A stretch of DNA of 64,000 nt, from assembly GCA_020851735.1 (NCBI GenBank), contig JADZCD010000028.1, forward strand, positions 1 through 64,000, given 5' to 3'. Of the stretch, positions 16,710 to 25,517 are shown one piece after another. A model generated the notes under the pieces. That model was not told where the DNA came from. It did not search any database and saw nothing but the letters and a program-made list of their open reading frames with translations. Origin of the DNA: Phycisphaeraceae bacterium (GTDB lineage: Bacteria; Planctomycetota; Phycisphaerae; Phycisphaerales; Phycisphaeraceae). Position numbers and translations under genes: made by a program. How positions within the stretch are numbered: position 1 is the stretch's first letter; each line of letters begins with the position of its first letter.

Positions 16710-18397
16710 ACAGGCTGCTTTCTTTCTGGCGCGGGGCGGTGGGTCAACGCTGCGGGTGGTGGGGGAGCGTCGCGGGTGTGCTGCTGGGGGTGGCGCTGAT
16801 CGTCAGGTTTTCATGGCCGTCCGGTTCCTCGCTGGCCCAAGTGAGGCTTGATCCTGATCCGCGGCCGGCCCCGGAATTTCCGGCGGGGCTGGACTGGCTG
16901 AACACGCCGCGGCCGCTGTCGTTAACGGAATTGCGCGGCAAGGTGGTGCTGCTGGACTTCTGGACGTTCTGCTGCGTCAATTGCCTGCACGTCATACCGG
17001 AATTAAGGGAACTTGAAGAGCGCTATCCGAAGGAACTGGCGGTGATCGGGGTGCACTCGGCTAAGTTCACGAATGAAAAGGATTCGCGGAAAATTCAGCA
17101 GGCCATTGAACGCTACGGCGTGACGCACCCGGTGGTCAATGACAAGGATTTTAAGATCTGGTCGCTCTATGGCGTGCGGGCCTGGCCGACGTTCGTGCTG
17201 ATTGACCCGCAGGGGCGGATCGCGGCGGTGCACGCGGGCGAAGGCGTGCGGGCGGCGCTGGAAGGACCCATTGCGCAATTGATCGCGCGCTATGACCTGC
17301 CGGTCAATGGGCCGCAGGTTGTTTCCCCGGAAACGTCGGCAAGTCGGCCACCAAGCGCCCAGGCGGAGGCGAAAGAGTCGGCGCTGCTGGCGTTTCCAGG
17401 CAAGATCATGGCGGGCAAAGAGCCCGGCGGGCAGACGCGGCTTTACATAGCGGATTCCAGCCATCACCGCATTCTGGCGGCCGATCCGAAAACCGGACAG
17501 GTTCTGGAGGTGATCGGCAGCGGGCAGCCCGGACTGGTGGACGGCGATTTTGCCAGGGCTTGTTTCACGCGGCCCCAGGGATTGGCGTTGGAGGGCCAGT
17601 ATCTGTTTGTGGCGGATACGGAGAATCACGCCATCCGCCGCGTGGATCTGGCCAGGAGAGTGGTGGAAACGTTTGTCGGCACGGGCGTGCAGTCGGCTGA
17701 TCCATCGCAAGGCGGGGTGGGGCGGAATGTGGCGCTCAGCTCGCCCTGGGATTTGTTGGCAGCCAAGGGCAAGCTTTATGTGGCCATGGCTGGTTCGCAT
17801 CAGCTTTGGCAGGTGAATTTGGTGACTTTAGAGGCGGCTCCCTGGGTCGGCAGCGGTGTGGAAGGATTGCAGGATGGGGCGGCGTCCATGGCGGAATTGG
17901 CGCAACCCAGCGGCTTGGCGACGGACGGCGAAAGGATCTTTTTCCTGGACAGCGAGGCCAGCGCGTTGCGCCTGGTGAATCTGGCTGGCGGACAGGAAGT
18001 GACGACGCTGGTGGGGCACGGATTGTTTGAATTCGGCGATCGCGACGGTGCGGGGGGCGAAGCGCTGTTGCAGCATCCGCTGGGCGTGCTGTATCGGGAC
18101 GGCGCGGTGTGGGTGGCGGACACGTATAACCACAAGATCAAGCGATTTGACCTGGCGACCGGACGCATGACCACGGAGTTGGGCACGGGCCAGGCGGGCA
18201 TGGCGGACGGGTCGCCGCAGGAAGCGCAGTTCAATGAGCCGTCAGGCCTGGCGTATGCCGGCGGGTGCGTGTATATCGCGGATACGAATAATCACGCCAT
18301 TCGCGTGTACGACTTAAAGTTCCAAGAGGTCCGCACGCTTACGTTGCGGATTGGGCTGCCAGCGGAGACTCTGCCGGCGTCCGGGCCGGCACCATGA
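16706..18397 (+). CDS. Thioredoxin-like/NHL-repeat protein (NHLRC2-like)
   Basis: 563 residues. One N-terminal membrane segment (about residues 20-37) is followed by a TlpA/thioredoxin-like domain with the active-site motif WTFCCVNCLH near residue 92, and then from about residue 225 a beta-propeller of NHL repeats (IADSSHHRILAADPKTG, VADTENHAIRRVDL, VADTYNHKIKRFDL, IADTNNHAIRVYDL). This order matches NHLRC2-type proteins. It probably acts as a redox protein outside the cytoplasm, and its overlap with msrB suggests delivery of electrons to the sulfoxide reductase; that link is inference. Its 3' end overlaps the convergent modC gene by 59 bases. Confidence 0.85.
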   Translation: MNRLLSFWRGAVGQRCGWWGSVAGVLLGVALIVRFSWPSGSSLAQVRLDPDPRPAPEFPAGLDWLNTPRPLSLTELRGKVVLLDFWTFCCVNCLHVIPELRELEERYPKELAVIGVHSAKFTNEKDSRKIQQAIERYGVTHPVVNDKDFKIWSLYGVRAWPTFVLIDPQGRIAAVHAGEGVRAALEGPIAQLIARYDLPVNGPQVVSPETSASRPPSAQAEAKESALLAFPGKIMAGKEPGGQTRLYIADSSHHRILAADPKTGQVLEVIGSGQPGLVDGDFARACFTRPQGLALEGQYLFVADTENHAIRRVDLARRVVETFVGTGVQSADPSQGGVGRNVALSSPWDLLAAKGKLYVAMAGSHQLWQVNLVTLEAAPWVGSGVEGLQDGAASMAELAQPSGLATDGERIFFLDSEASALRLVNLAGGQEVTTLVGHGLFEFGDRDGAGGEALLQHPLGVLYRDGAVWVADTYNHKIKRFDLATGRMTTELGTGQAGMADGSPQEAQFNEPSGLAYAGGCVYIADTNNHAIRVYDLKFQEVRTLTLRIGLPAETLPASGPAP

Positions 18398-19565
18398 GGG
18401 CAGAATCGCCAGGCGACGGTATGGGGGCGGATGGAGGGGAATCCAGCACGGGGCGCAAGGTCAGGGCGTGAGTTTTAAACAGGGCCCAGACGGGTTGACC
18501 CGGCTGCAATTCCAGATCGACGGCGGCTTGGTGGGTGATCTCGACTAAGAGCGGCGAATTTCCAAAGCCAGCGTTCAAAAGTGTGAAAGTCCGCCCGGCC
18601 AGGCGGAGGATGTTCAGCACCTGGGCGGGGAACTGGTTTTGCATGGAGATGAATTCGACGGGCGCGGTGGCCAGGGCGATGTCGCGCGGGTGCAGGAAAG
18701 CGTCCACGGTAGAGCTGGGCCAGAGGGTGGGCGTCAGCGGCGCTTTGACTAACAGCGGGGCGGGTGACGACGCGCGGGCGTGCGGGACAAAGTTGCGGGC
18801 AAGGGGGATTAAGAGCGTGGCGCCGCGCTGAGGTTGATGTTCGACCACGCGCAGGCGAAGAACATTGGTTAGAGCCGGCTCAGGCAGCTTGGCCAGGATC
18901 AGGGGGTTGGCCCGCAACGTCTGGAACGGGCCGTGCGCGATGGGGCGTCCGCGATCGACAAGCAGCAGGTGGTCGGTGAGCGAAAGGAGGTCAGCCATGT
19001 CGTGGCTGACGACGAGCATGGGGATGTTGGTGACCTGCTGAATCTGGCGCAGGTAAGGGAGGATGGTGGATTTCAGGTCGGCATCGAGGGAGGCCAGCGG
19101 TTCATCCAGGAGCAGAAGCTGGGGCTCAGCGAGGATGGCCCGGGCCAGGGCGACGCGCTGCTGCTGCCCGCCGGAGAGGGTGTGCGGCAAGCGCTCAAGC
19201 AGCGGGCTTAAGCCCAGGATTTCGATCAAGGCGTCCATGTCCAGGCGCCGGGCGCGGCGAGGGGGCAGGGCGTAGCGCAGATTGCCGAGCACGGTGCGAT
19301 GGGGGAAGAGGCGGGCGTCCTGAAAGACCAGGCCGACACGGCGGCGATGGGCAGGCAGATTGATGCGGCGGCGGTGGTCGAAAAGAGTGCGGCCGGCCAA
19401 GTCGATGTGGCCGCGGTGGGGTTGGCGCAGGCCGGCGATCAGGTGCAGGAGTGTGGTTTTGCCGGCACCGGATGGGCCAAAGAGCCCGGTGATGGGCTGG
19501 GCGATAGCGGCCTGCAGGTCCAGGTCGAAGGAGCCGGCGGAGAATTGCAGGTCGAGCTTCAACAT
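18339..19565 (-). CDS. modC: Molybdate ABC transporter ATPase
   Basis: About 408 residues from the ATG at 19565; longer in-frame readings run back through modAB and are rejected. Walker A GPSGAGKTT, signature LSGGQQQRV and Walker B LLLLDEP are all present, and the protein ends in a TOBE/MOP-type domain (FPAQVLNILRLAGRTFTLL) typical of ModC. It energises molybdate uptake by the ModAB fusion; its start lies within the last codons of that gene, so translation is coupled. The C-terminal tail extends beyond the TOBE domain and overlaps tail-to-tail with the NHL gene. Last gene of the nif-mod block. Confidence 0.92.
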   Translation of the reverse strand: MLKLDLQFSAGSFDLDLQAAIAQPITGLFGPSGAGKTTLLHLIAGLRQPHRGHIDLAGRTLFDHRRRINLPAHRRRVGLVFQDARLFPHRTVLGNLRYALPPRRARRLDMDALIEILGLSPLLERLPHTLSGGQQQRVALARAILAEPQLLLLDEPLASLDADLKSTILPYLRQIQQVTNIPMLVVSHDMADLLSLTDHLLLVDRGRPIAHGPFQTLRANPLILAKLPEPALTNVLRLRVVEHQPQRGATLLIPLARNFVPHARASSPAPLLVKAPLTPTLWPSSTVDAFLHPRDIALATAPVEFISMQNQFPAQVLNILRLAGRTFTLLNAGFGNSPLLVEITHQAAVDLELQPGQPVWALFKTHALTLRPVLDSPPSAPIPSPGDSALMVPARTPAESPLAAQSAT

Positions 19566-21121
19566 GCGGAGGTTAGTCCGAGCTTGCGGTGCATGTGGCG
19601 GGCCAGGAATTCGGAGGTCACCAGGGCGGCTAAGGAAAGAGCGAGGCAGAGCAAGGTCAGGCGCAGGGCGGCCGGGGCGCCGGTGGGGGATTGCAGAAGG
19701 CTGTAGACGGCCAGGGAGAGCGTCTGGGTCTGGCCGGGCAGATTGCCGGCCAAGGTGACGGTGGCGCCGAATTCTCCCAGCGACCGAGCCAGGCAAAGGA
19801 CAAGGCCGCTGAAGACGCCCGGAAGAGCCAGGGGGAGAGTGATGGTCAGAAAGACGCGCCAGGGCGAAGCGCCCAAGGTGGCGGCGGCTTGTTCGAGGCG
19901 CTGGTCAGCCAGCTCAATCGCCAGGCGCACCGAGCGCACGAGCAAGGGAAGGGACATGACGGCCGCGGCCAGGACGGCGCCGCTGGTGGTAAAGGCCAGG
20001 CGCAGGCCGAGGTAGTGTTCCAGCATGCGGCCGAGGGGACTGTGCCGACCTAGAAGAAGCAGGGCCAGGTAACCGGTGACCACGGGCGGGACGACCAAGG
20101 GGGCGTAGGTTAAGGCTTCCAGCAGGCTTTTGCCGGGGAAACGCTGGCGGGCCAAGACCCAGCCTAAGGCGAGGCCGGGGAGACTGATGGCCAGCACGCA
20201 CCAGAGGGCGACTTGAATGGATAAAGATAAGGCGCTGCGTTCGGCGGAAGAGAGGGTCCACCAGTCGGACATGGAGGCGCTGCCAGCCGCTGGGGATTTG
20301 GCCAAGGCGGGGATGGGCGTAAAACCATAACGGGTGAACACGGCGGCGGCCTGCGGCGAGCGCAGAAAATCCAGGAGGCGCTGGGCGTGGGGAGCGGCGC
20401 TTTTGGTTAAGGTGACGGGAAAGACGATCGGCTCGTGCGTGTTTTCGGGAAAGGTGGCGACCACGCGCACGGAGTGGGAGGCTACGGCGTCTGAGCCGTA
20501 GACGATGCCGAGGGTCGATTCGCCGGTCTCGACGAAGCGCAGGGCGGCGCGCACGTCGGCCGCGGGCGCCAGGTGGTCCTTAAGCTGGTCCCACAGGCCC
20601 AGGTTGATCAAGGCTTGCTTGGCGTAGATGCCGGCGGGCACGTGGTCGGGATCGCCGACGGCCAGGCGGCCTTGCAGATGAGCGAGCGCGGAGGGAAGGG
20701 AAGTGTCCGAGGTGGAGGAAGGTTGATTCTTGGGCGCGATCAGGACGAGGGTGTTGGACAGAAGGTCGCTGCGGGTGGCTGTCTGAATCAGGTTCTTGTC
20801 AGCCAGATCGTCCATCCACGGCACGCTGGCGGAGATGAACAGATCAGCCGGCATACCGGCGGCGATCTGCTTGGCCAGGGTGGACGACGAGCCGAAGGCG
20901 GCGCGGACGGGAACGCCGGTTTGCTGTTCGTAAAGGCGGGCGAGTTCGGTCAAGGCGTCGGTCAGGCTGGCGCCGGCGGCGATGGTCAGGGCAGGGGAAG
21001 AGGGAGCCGTCGGCGGGCGAGGTTGGCTCCACCAAAGAGCCAGGACGATGGCGGCCACCAACAGGCCGGCGGCCAGGGGAATTTTTTTGGCTGAGTGGGA
21101 AGAAGAGTTGTATTTACTCAT
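19559..21121 (-). CDS. modAB: Fused molybdate-binding protein and permease (ModA-ModB)
   Basis: 520 residues in one uninterrupted frame. Residues about 16-32 form an N-terminal membrane helix. Residues 43-285 are ModA ([35 protein letters not shown], and [12 protein letters not shown]). From about residue 290 it is ModB, with [19 protein letters not shown] and the EAA loop [21 protein letters not shown] that contacts ModC. ModA and ModB are usually separate proteins. The fusion places the receptor outside the cell membrane and the permease in it, joined covalently. Its ATG overlaps the nifV stop by eight bases, tying molybdate import to homocitrate synthesis in one transcript. Confidence 0.9.
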   Translation of the reverse strand: MSKYNSSSHSAKKIPLAAGLLVAAIVLALWWSQPRPPTAPSSPALTIAAGASLTDALTELARLYEQQTGVPVRAAFGSSSTLAKQIAAGMPADLFISASVPWMDDLADKNLIQTATRSDLLSNTLVLIAPKNQPSSTSDTSLPSALAHLQGRLAVGDPDHVPAGIYAKQALINLGLWDQLKDHLAPAADVRAALRFVETGESTLGIVYGSDAVASHSVRVVATFPENTHEPIVFPVTLTKSAAPHAQRLLDFLRSPQAAAVFTRYGFTPIPALAKSPAAGSASMSDWWTLSSAERSALSLSIQVALWCVLAISLPGLALGWVLARQRFPGKSLLEALTYAPLVVPPVVTGYLALLLLGRHSPLGRMLEHYLGLRLAFTTSGAVLAAAVMSLPLLVRSVRLAIELADQRLEQAAATLGASPWRVFLTITLPLALPGVFSGLVLCLARSLGEFGATVTLAGNLPGQTQTLSLAVYSLLQSPTGAPAALRLTLLCLALSLAALVTSEFLARHMHRKLGLTSAC

Positions 21122-22277
21122 AGACCAGCTCCGTGGCGGCTGGGGGAAGAGGTGATTGGTCGGCGATGGATTGATGCAGCCGGCGCAGCTCGGCGGGAGT
21201 CAGAGGTCCACGGCGCCGGGTGGAGATGGCGCGGACGCGGTCGAGCAGGCGCGGGGCGTGCTGCTCGGCCAGGAGCACACCTTGATGTTGCAGGGCGTGG
21301 CGCAGGGCGGCGGACCCGGTGTGCTTGCCGATGACAAAAGGCGGCGCGGTTCGGCCGACCTGTTGTGGGTGGAAGGGTTCGTAGGCGCGACGATCGGCCA
21401 GCAGGGCGCGGACGTGGATGCCGGATTCGTGCTGGAAGACCGCTTGTCCGACGATCGGTTTGTCGGGGCTGAGCGGACGGTCGGCGGCACGCGCGACCAG
21501 ATCGCAGAGTCGGCCCAGACAGGTGAGGCGGTAGGCGGAGAGGTCGGCGCCCAGGGAAATCTTCAGGGCCAGGAGGACCTGTTCCAAAGCGGCGTTGCCG
21601 GCCCGTTCGCCTAGGCCGGTGACGGTGACGTCGGCGGCGTAAGCGCCGGCGGACAGGGCGGCCAGGGTATTGGCGGTGGCCAGACCCAGGTCGTTGTGCC
21701 CATGAAACGCCAGGGGCAGGTCGGGCACGGCGGCGCGGAGGGAGCGGACCAGATCGGCGGTGGAGAAGGGATTAAGCAGGCCGACGGTATCGGCCAGACG
21801 CAGGCGGTTCGCCCCGGCGGCGTGGGTGGCGAGGGCGATTTCACGCAGGAAATCCGGATCGGCACGTGAGGCGTCCTGAGCGCCGATCGAGACGAAGGTG
21901 AAGCGCTGTTTGGCCAGGGGAATCAGGCGGTTGAGCTGGTCGAGCACCCAGGGGCGGGTGTGTTTGAGGGCGGCAAGGTGAATGTCAGAGGCTGGCAGCG
22001 ACACGTGCGCGGCCGGGACGCCGGTGGCGGCGGCGGCGTCGAGATCGGCATCCACGGCCCGGCACCAGGCGGTGAGGCGACAGGGCAGGTTCAGAGCGAC
22101 GATGGCCCGCATGGTCTGGCAGGCCGTCGGGCCCATGGCGGGTGAGCCGACCTCCAGTTCGGGGACGCCCAGCTCGGCGAGCGCGGCGGCGATCGCCAGG
22201 TGGTTGTTATGACGGAAGGCCACGCCGGGGGCTTGTTCGCCGTCGCGCAGGGTGGTGTCAATCAGCCAAGGGAGCAT
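21114..22277 (-). CDS. nifV: Homocitrate synthase
   Basis: 387 residues, full length. It has the [13 protein letters not shown] motif at residues 7-19, [18 protein letters not shown] with the metal-binding HxH-type site, [13 protein letters not shown], and [16 protein letters not shown] in the C-terminal half, all typical of NifV and the isopropylmalate synthase family. It condenses acetyl-CoA with 2-oxoglutarate to homocitrate, the organic ligand of FeMo-co. Its place between the ferredoxin and modAB favours NifV over a leucine- or lysine-pathway enzyme. The start codon has no Shine-Dalgarno sequence but follows a CTAACTCC/CTAACCCCC leader. Confidence 0.92.
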   Translation of the reverse strand: MLPWLIDTTLRDGEQAPGVAFRHNNHLAIAAALAELGVPELEVGSPAMGPTACQTMRAIVALNLPCRLTAWCRAVDADLDAAAATGVPAAHVSLPASDIHLAALKHTRPWVLDQLNRLIPLAKQRFTFVSIGAQDASRADPDFLREIALATHAAGANRLRLADTVGLLNPFSTADLVRSLRAAVPDLPLAFHGHNDLGLATANTLAALSAGAYAADVTVTGLGERAGNAALEQVLLALKISLGADLSAYRLTCLGRLCDLVARAADRPLSPDKPIVGQAVFQHESGIHVRALLADRRAYEPFHPQQVGRTAPPFVIGKHTGSAALRHALQHQGVLLAEQHAPRLLDRVRAISTRRRGPLTPAELRRLHQSIADQSPLPPAATELVYE

Positions 22278-22279
22278 GG

Positions 22280-22318
22280 GGGATGTTGGGGGTTAGGAGT
22301 TGGGAGTTAGGAGGTGGG
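22280..22318 (-). repeat. C-rich CTAAC leader upstream of nifV
   Basis: On the mRNA-sense (minus) strand: CCACCTCCTAACTCCCAACTCC then TAACCCCCAACATCCCCC directly before the nifV ATG. Purine-rich ribosome binding sequence is absent. Confidence 0.7.
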
Positions 22319-22336
22319 GGGCATTCACCAAGCCAG

Positions 22337-22387
22337 CCCCGCATTTCCATGCGGGGTGACAGACCAGCCCCGCATTTCCATGCGGGG
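22337..22387. repeat. Pair of REP-like hairpins between ferredoxin and nifV
   Basis: Two identical 20-bp palindromes, CCCCGCAT-TTCC-ATGCGGGG, at 22337-22356 and 22368-22387. The second ends one base before the ferredoxin stop codon. Same loop as the hairpin at 1538. Confidence 0.85.
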
Positions 22388-22388
22388 T

Positions 22389-22697
22389 TTAGGTCAACAG
22401 CAATTCGGCGGCGGGCTGGTTTTCCTCGAGTTTATCGAGGATTTGATCGATTTTTTCCTCGTCGATTTCGCCGTACCAGTGATTGCCGGGGTGGACGACC
22501 ATGACCGGCCCTTTGTCGCAGAGCTTAAAGCAGCCGGTGCTGGTGACCTGGGCGTTCAGGCCGCGGTCGAGGATTTCGTTCTCCAGGTAGGAGAGCAGGT
22601 CGGTCGAGCCCTTGCGGTGGCAAACGCCTTTGGGCTCGCCGGTGGTGCGGAAGCTGGCGCAGACGAGGATGTGGATGTCGGGTTTCTTGATGGCCAT
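22389..22697 (-). CDS. Thioredoxin-like [2Fe-2S] ferredoxin, nif-associated
   Basis: 102 residues from the ATG at 22697, with GGAG upstream; the frame is open further upstream into the repeats, but that part is low-complexity and is rejected. Four cysteines fit the thioredoxin-fold [2Fe-2S] pattern: the pair in CASFRTTGEPKGVC and the pair in CFKLC near the middle. The closest known type is the Clostridium pasteurianum [2Fe-2S] ferredoxin and its Azotobacter counterpart encoded among nif genes, which bind the MoFe protein or act in cofactor assembly. Its place between nifB and nifV supports a nitrogenase role. A REP-like hairpin pair follows its stop codon. Confidence 0.85.
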   Translation of the reverse strand: MAIKKPDIHILVCASFRTTGEPKGVCHRKGSTDLLSYLENEILDRGLNAQVTSTGCFKLCDKGPVMVVHPGNHWYGEIDEEKIDQILDKLEENQPAAELLLT

Positions 22698-22732
22698 GGT
22701 CAATACTCCGAGGGGCATGGGTTGTTTTATGC

Positions 22733-22760
22733 GTACCCCCCGGCTGAGCCGGGGGCTGAA
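22733..22760. repeat. GTAC-headed hairpin, copy A (nifB-ferredoxin junction)
   Basis: GTACC then CCCCCGGC (22737-22744), loop TGA, GCCGGGGG (22748-22755), then CTGAA. Same head, stem and tail as the copies at 25551 and 30451. Confidence 0.85.
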
Positions 22761-22768
22761 ATAAGGGG

Positions 22769-22815
22769 CACTTGCGGGGGTTACTCCGGGGGCACTTCCG
22801 GGGGTATTTCGGGGG
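22769..22815 (+). repeat. Four tandem 12-mers of the TTCCGGGGG family after nifB
   Basis: CACTTGCGGGGG, TTACTCCGGGGG, CACTTCCGGGGG and TATTTCGGGGG in direct succession. The array ends exactly at the nifB stop codon (22816-22818). Confidence 0.85.
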
Positions 22816-24114
22816 TTAGCCGCAGCCGGTGGCGCTGCCGGAACAACTGCCGGGGCCACACTTAAATTGGCGGACGGGGATGCGGATTTCCTGGCCTTGG
22901 TAGAGGTTGGTGAGGGCTTCTTCAATGAGGGTTTCGGTCATGATGACGCGGACGCCCATCTGGCTTAGGACGGTGCGGGGATTCTCGCCCGCGCCGCTGC
23001 AAAGGAGGGCGCGGCAGTCCTTGAGTGTGCGGCCCAGCTCCAGCCAGCGGTTAGCGCCGCCACCGGGCGAGGGCGCGGGGCGGCGGTCGATTAAGGCGAA
23101 GGTGGCGGGCGCGGAGGCGGCGTCGGGCGGGGTGTTGGCGTCGGCGGCCGGGCCGAAGATCCACCATTCGGAAGCTTCGCCTAAGTGTTGATTGACCAGC
23201 ACGCCTTCCTGGCTGGCGACGGCGACGTAGGGGCGGACTTCGCGGGGTTTTAAGGGGCCTTGGGCGATTTGGCGCAGGAGGGTGAGGGTGGCGGGGGGCG
23301 TGGATTCGGCAAGCAGGCCGGCGGCGTCGGCGCGGCAGCGGGCGCAATGACTCATCTGCGGCAGGAATGCCCCGGCCTGGCGACGCAGGTCAGCGACTTG
23401 CGCGGAAGGGGGCGGGGTCAGGTGTGCAAAGGGCGTGTCCTGGACCGGCAGCAGGGGGATTAAGTTGAAGATGTCCGCGCCGAGCGTGGCGGTGAATTCG
23501 GCCACGTCGGCGACGTGATGATCGTTGACGCCCGGAATCAGGATGGTGTTGATCTTGACGGCGATGCCGTGGGCTTTTAAGGCTTTGATAGCCTCGACCT
23601 GGCGATCAAAGAGCAGCAGCGCGGCGTCAAGCCCGCGCAAGGGTCGGCGGCCGTCACGAATCCAGGCGTAGATTTTTTCGCTGACCAGCGGGTCGACGGC
23701 GTTGACGGTGAGCGTGACGTGGCTGATTTTCAGCTCGGCCAGTTCGGGGACAAAGGGCGAAAGGTTAAGGCCATTGGTGGCCAGACACAGGAGCATGTCG
23801 GGATATTGAGTGCGGACCAGACGCAGGGTCGACATGGTCTGGTCGGGATTGGCCATAGGGTCGCCGGGCCCGGCGATGCCGACGACGCTAAGACGCGGAT
23901 TCCCAGCGGCGATCTGGTTTAGATATTCCAGGGCCTGCTCGGGCGAAAGCACGACGCTGGTGACGCCGGGGCGGGATTCGTTGGCGCAGTCGTATTTGCG
24001 ATTGCAGAAATTGCACTGGACGTTGCAGGCCGGGGCGACGGGCAAATGCACGCGGCCAAAGTGGTGGCGGGCGTCGGCGTTAAAGCAGGGATGTCGGGCA
24101 AGGTCCAGGGGCAT
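22816..24114 (-). CDS. nifB: FeMo-co biosynthesis radical SAM protein NifB
   Basis: About 432 residues from ATG 24114; a GTG at 24126 would add four residues. The radical-SAM cluster motif is CNVQCNFCNRKYDC near residue 30, followed by ESRPGV, both hallmark NifB features. The N-terminal HPCF segment and later CARCRADAAG give further cluster-binding cysteines. From about residue 310 there is a NifX/NafY-like domain (PYVAVASQEGVLVNQHLGEA). The protein ends in a Cys-rich tail KCGPGSCSGSATGCG. NifB fuses two [4Fe-4S] clusters with a SAM-derived carbide to make NifB-co. The gene starts 23 bases after nifN, with a CTAACCCCCGAACC leader and no clear ribosome binding site. Confidence 0.95.
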   Translation of the reverse strand: MPLDLARHPCFNADARHHFGRVHLPVAPACNVQCNFCNRKYDCANESRPGVTSVVLSPEQALEYLNQIAAGNPRLSVVGIAGPGDPMANPDQTMSTLRLVRTQYPDMLLCLATNGLNLSPFVPELAELKISHVTLTVNAVDPLVSEKIYAWIRDGRRPLRGLDAALLLFDRQVEAIKALKAHGIAVKINTILIPGVNDHHVADVAEFTATLGADIFNLIPLLPVQDTPFAHLTPPPSAQVADLRRQAGAFLPQMSHCARCRADAAGLLAESTPPATLTLLRQIAQGPLKPREVRPYVAVASQEGVLVNQHLGEASEWWIFGPAADANTPPDAASAPATFALIDRRPAPSPGGGANRWLELGRTLKDCRALLCSGAGENPRTVLSQMGVRVIMTETLIEEALTNLYQGQEIRIPVRQFKCGPGSCSGSATGCG

Positions 24115-24137
24115 GGGATGATCCACAGGTTCGGGGG

Positions 24138-25517
24138 TTAGAGGTAGGTGTATCCCACGGGCGATTCCTGCTGTTTTTTCTCGAGGATTTCGTTGACCAA
24201 GCTGTCAAAGAGCTGCTGGGCGCCGCGGTAGCCCATGTGCAGGATGCGGGCGCCGCCGATGCGGTCGTGAACGGGGAAGCCCACGCGCAGCAAAGGGATG
24301 TCCAGCTTGCGGGCCAAGGCGTAGCCCTTGGAAGCGCCGATGATCAGGTCGGGTTTAAGGGCGCGGGCGTGGGTTTCGATGTCCAGGAAATCGACGCCCT
24401 CGACCACGCGGGCCTCGGCTGGTCGCTGCGGGGCGACGGCGGCGATTTGCCTGGCGAGGTGGCTGGTCTTTTCGCCGGTGGCGCAGAGGATGGGCACGAC
24501 GCCGACCTCGGCTAAGAAGGAAGCCAGGCCCACGACCAGGTCGGCTTCGCCGTAGACCACGGCTTTGAGTCCGAGGAGGTGCTTGTGGGCGTCGACGTAG
24601 GCGTCGATGAGCCGGCCGCGCTCGGCGGCATGAGGGGGTGGCGTGGGGCGACCGGTGAGCGATTCCAGAATTTTGAAGAAGGCGTCGGTCTGGCGGATGC
24701 CGATGGGCAGGCCCAAGGTGTGGCAAGGTACGGCGTGGCGGTCCTGCAGGAGGCGGCCAGCGGTGGCGGGTTCGGCGCGGACGCTGTGAAACTGGATGGT
24801 GGCGCGGGAGCCGGCCATGCGCGTGACGTCGGCCACGGGCGTGCCGCCATCAGGTATGCGGTGGTATTCGGTCCAGGTTTGGCCGTCGAGGGTGTCGGAA
24901 TAGTCGGGCAGGAGGATCAGCGGGAGGCGGAAATCGGCGAAGATTTCCTTTAGATAGCGCAGGTCGGCGGGCGAGACCATGCCGGGCAGGAGGTTGACCG
25001 CGTCGTGCGGCGCGCCGGGAGTGTCGGCGGCGGGGGCCAGTTGATCGACGATGCCGCGCACGGCTTCGTGGAAGCCGCAGACGTGGGTGCCGGAGTAGCT
25101 GGGGGTGGCGACGTGGACGACCGGCGGGGCGTCGGGGAAGTCGCGGCGGAAATCGCGGAGGTAGGAGCGGACGTCGTCGCCGATGGTCTCGGCCAGGCAC
25201 GTGGTGGCGATGCCGACGAGGCGCGGGGCATATTGCCTGATGACGTTGAGCAGGCCGGCGCGGAGATTCTGCTGGCCGCCGAAGATGGCCGAGGCCTCGG
25301 CGAAGTTGGAGCTGGCGATGTCCACCGGCTCGCGGAAGTGGGAGATCATATAACGGCGGATGTAGGTCGAGCAGCCCTGCGAGCCGTGCAGGAGCGGGAC
25401 GGCTCCTTCGACGCCGCGAAAGACAAAGCAGGCTCCCAAAGGCGTGCAGAGCTTGCAGGCGTTGCGCGAAGAAGCCGCGGCGTGCGATTCCACGGGCAGG
25501 GAGAGGGGCGTGGTCAT
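24138..25517 (-). CDS. nifN: FeMo-co scaffold subunit NifN
   Basis: 459 residues, NifK-like. CKLCTPLGACFVFRGVEGAVPLLHGSQGC contains the cluster-binding cysteines near the N terminus, followed by SSNFAEASAIFGGQQNL and TTCLAETIGDD, typical of the NifK/NifN branch. It forms the NifEN heterotetramer that matures NifB-co to FeMo-co in the cytoplasm. The ATG overlaps the nifE stop (ATGA), giving coupled synthesis of the two partners. The order after nifE and before nifB distinguishes it from the catalytic NifK at 27201-28589. Confidence 0.93.
   Translation of the reverse strand: MTTPLSLPVESHAAASSRNACKLCTPLGACFVFRGVEGAVPLLHGSQGCSTYIRRYMISHFREPVDIASSNFAEASAIFGGQQNLRAGLLNVIRQYAPRLVGIATTCLAETIGDDVRSYLRDFRRDFPDAPPVVHVATPSYSGTHVCGFHEAVRGIVDQLAPAADTPGAPHDAVNLLPGMVSPADLRYLKEIFADFRLPLILLPDYSDTLDGQTWTEYHRIPDGGTPVADVTRMAGSRATIQFHSVRAEPATAGRLLQDRHAVPCHTLGLPIGIRQTDAFFKILESLTGRPTPPPHAAERGRLIDAYVDAHKHLLGLKAVVYGEADLVVGLASFLAEVGVVPILCATGEKTSHLARQIAAVAPQRPAEARVVEGVDFLDIETHARALKPDLIIGASKGYALARKLDIPLLRVGFPVHDRIGGARILHMGYRGAQQLFDSLVNEILEKKQQESPVGYTYL

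Noticed and set aside
22769-22815. Tandem 12-mers considered as a CRISPR-like array
   Set aside because: Repeats are too short, have no spacers and no cas genes are present.
22698-22925. N-terminal extension of the ferredoxin frame
   Set aside because: It is Pro/Ala/Ser-rich and encoded by repeats and the nifB 3' end; the ATG at 22697 has a GGAG and aligns with the family start.
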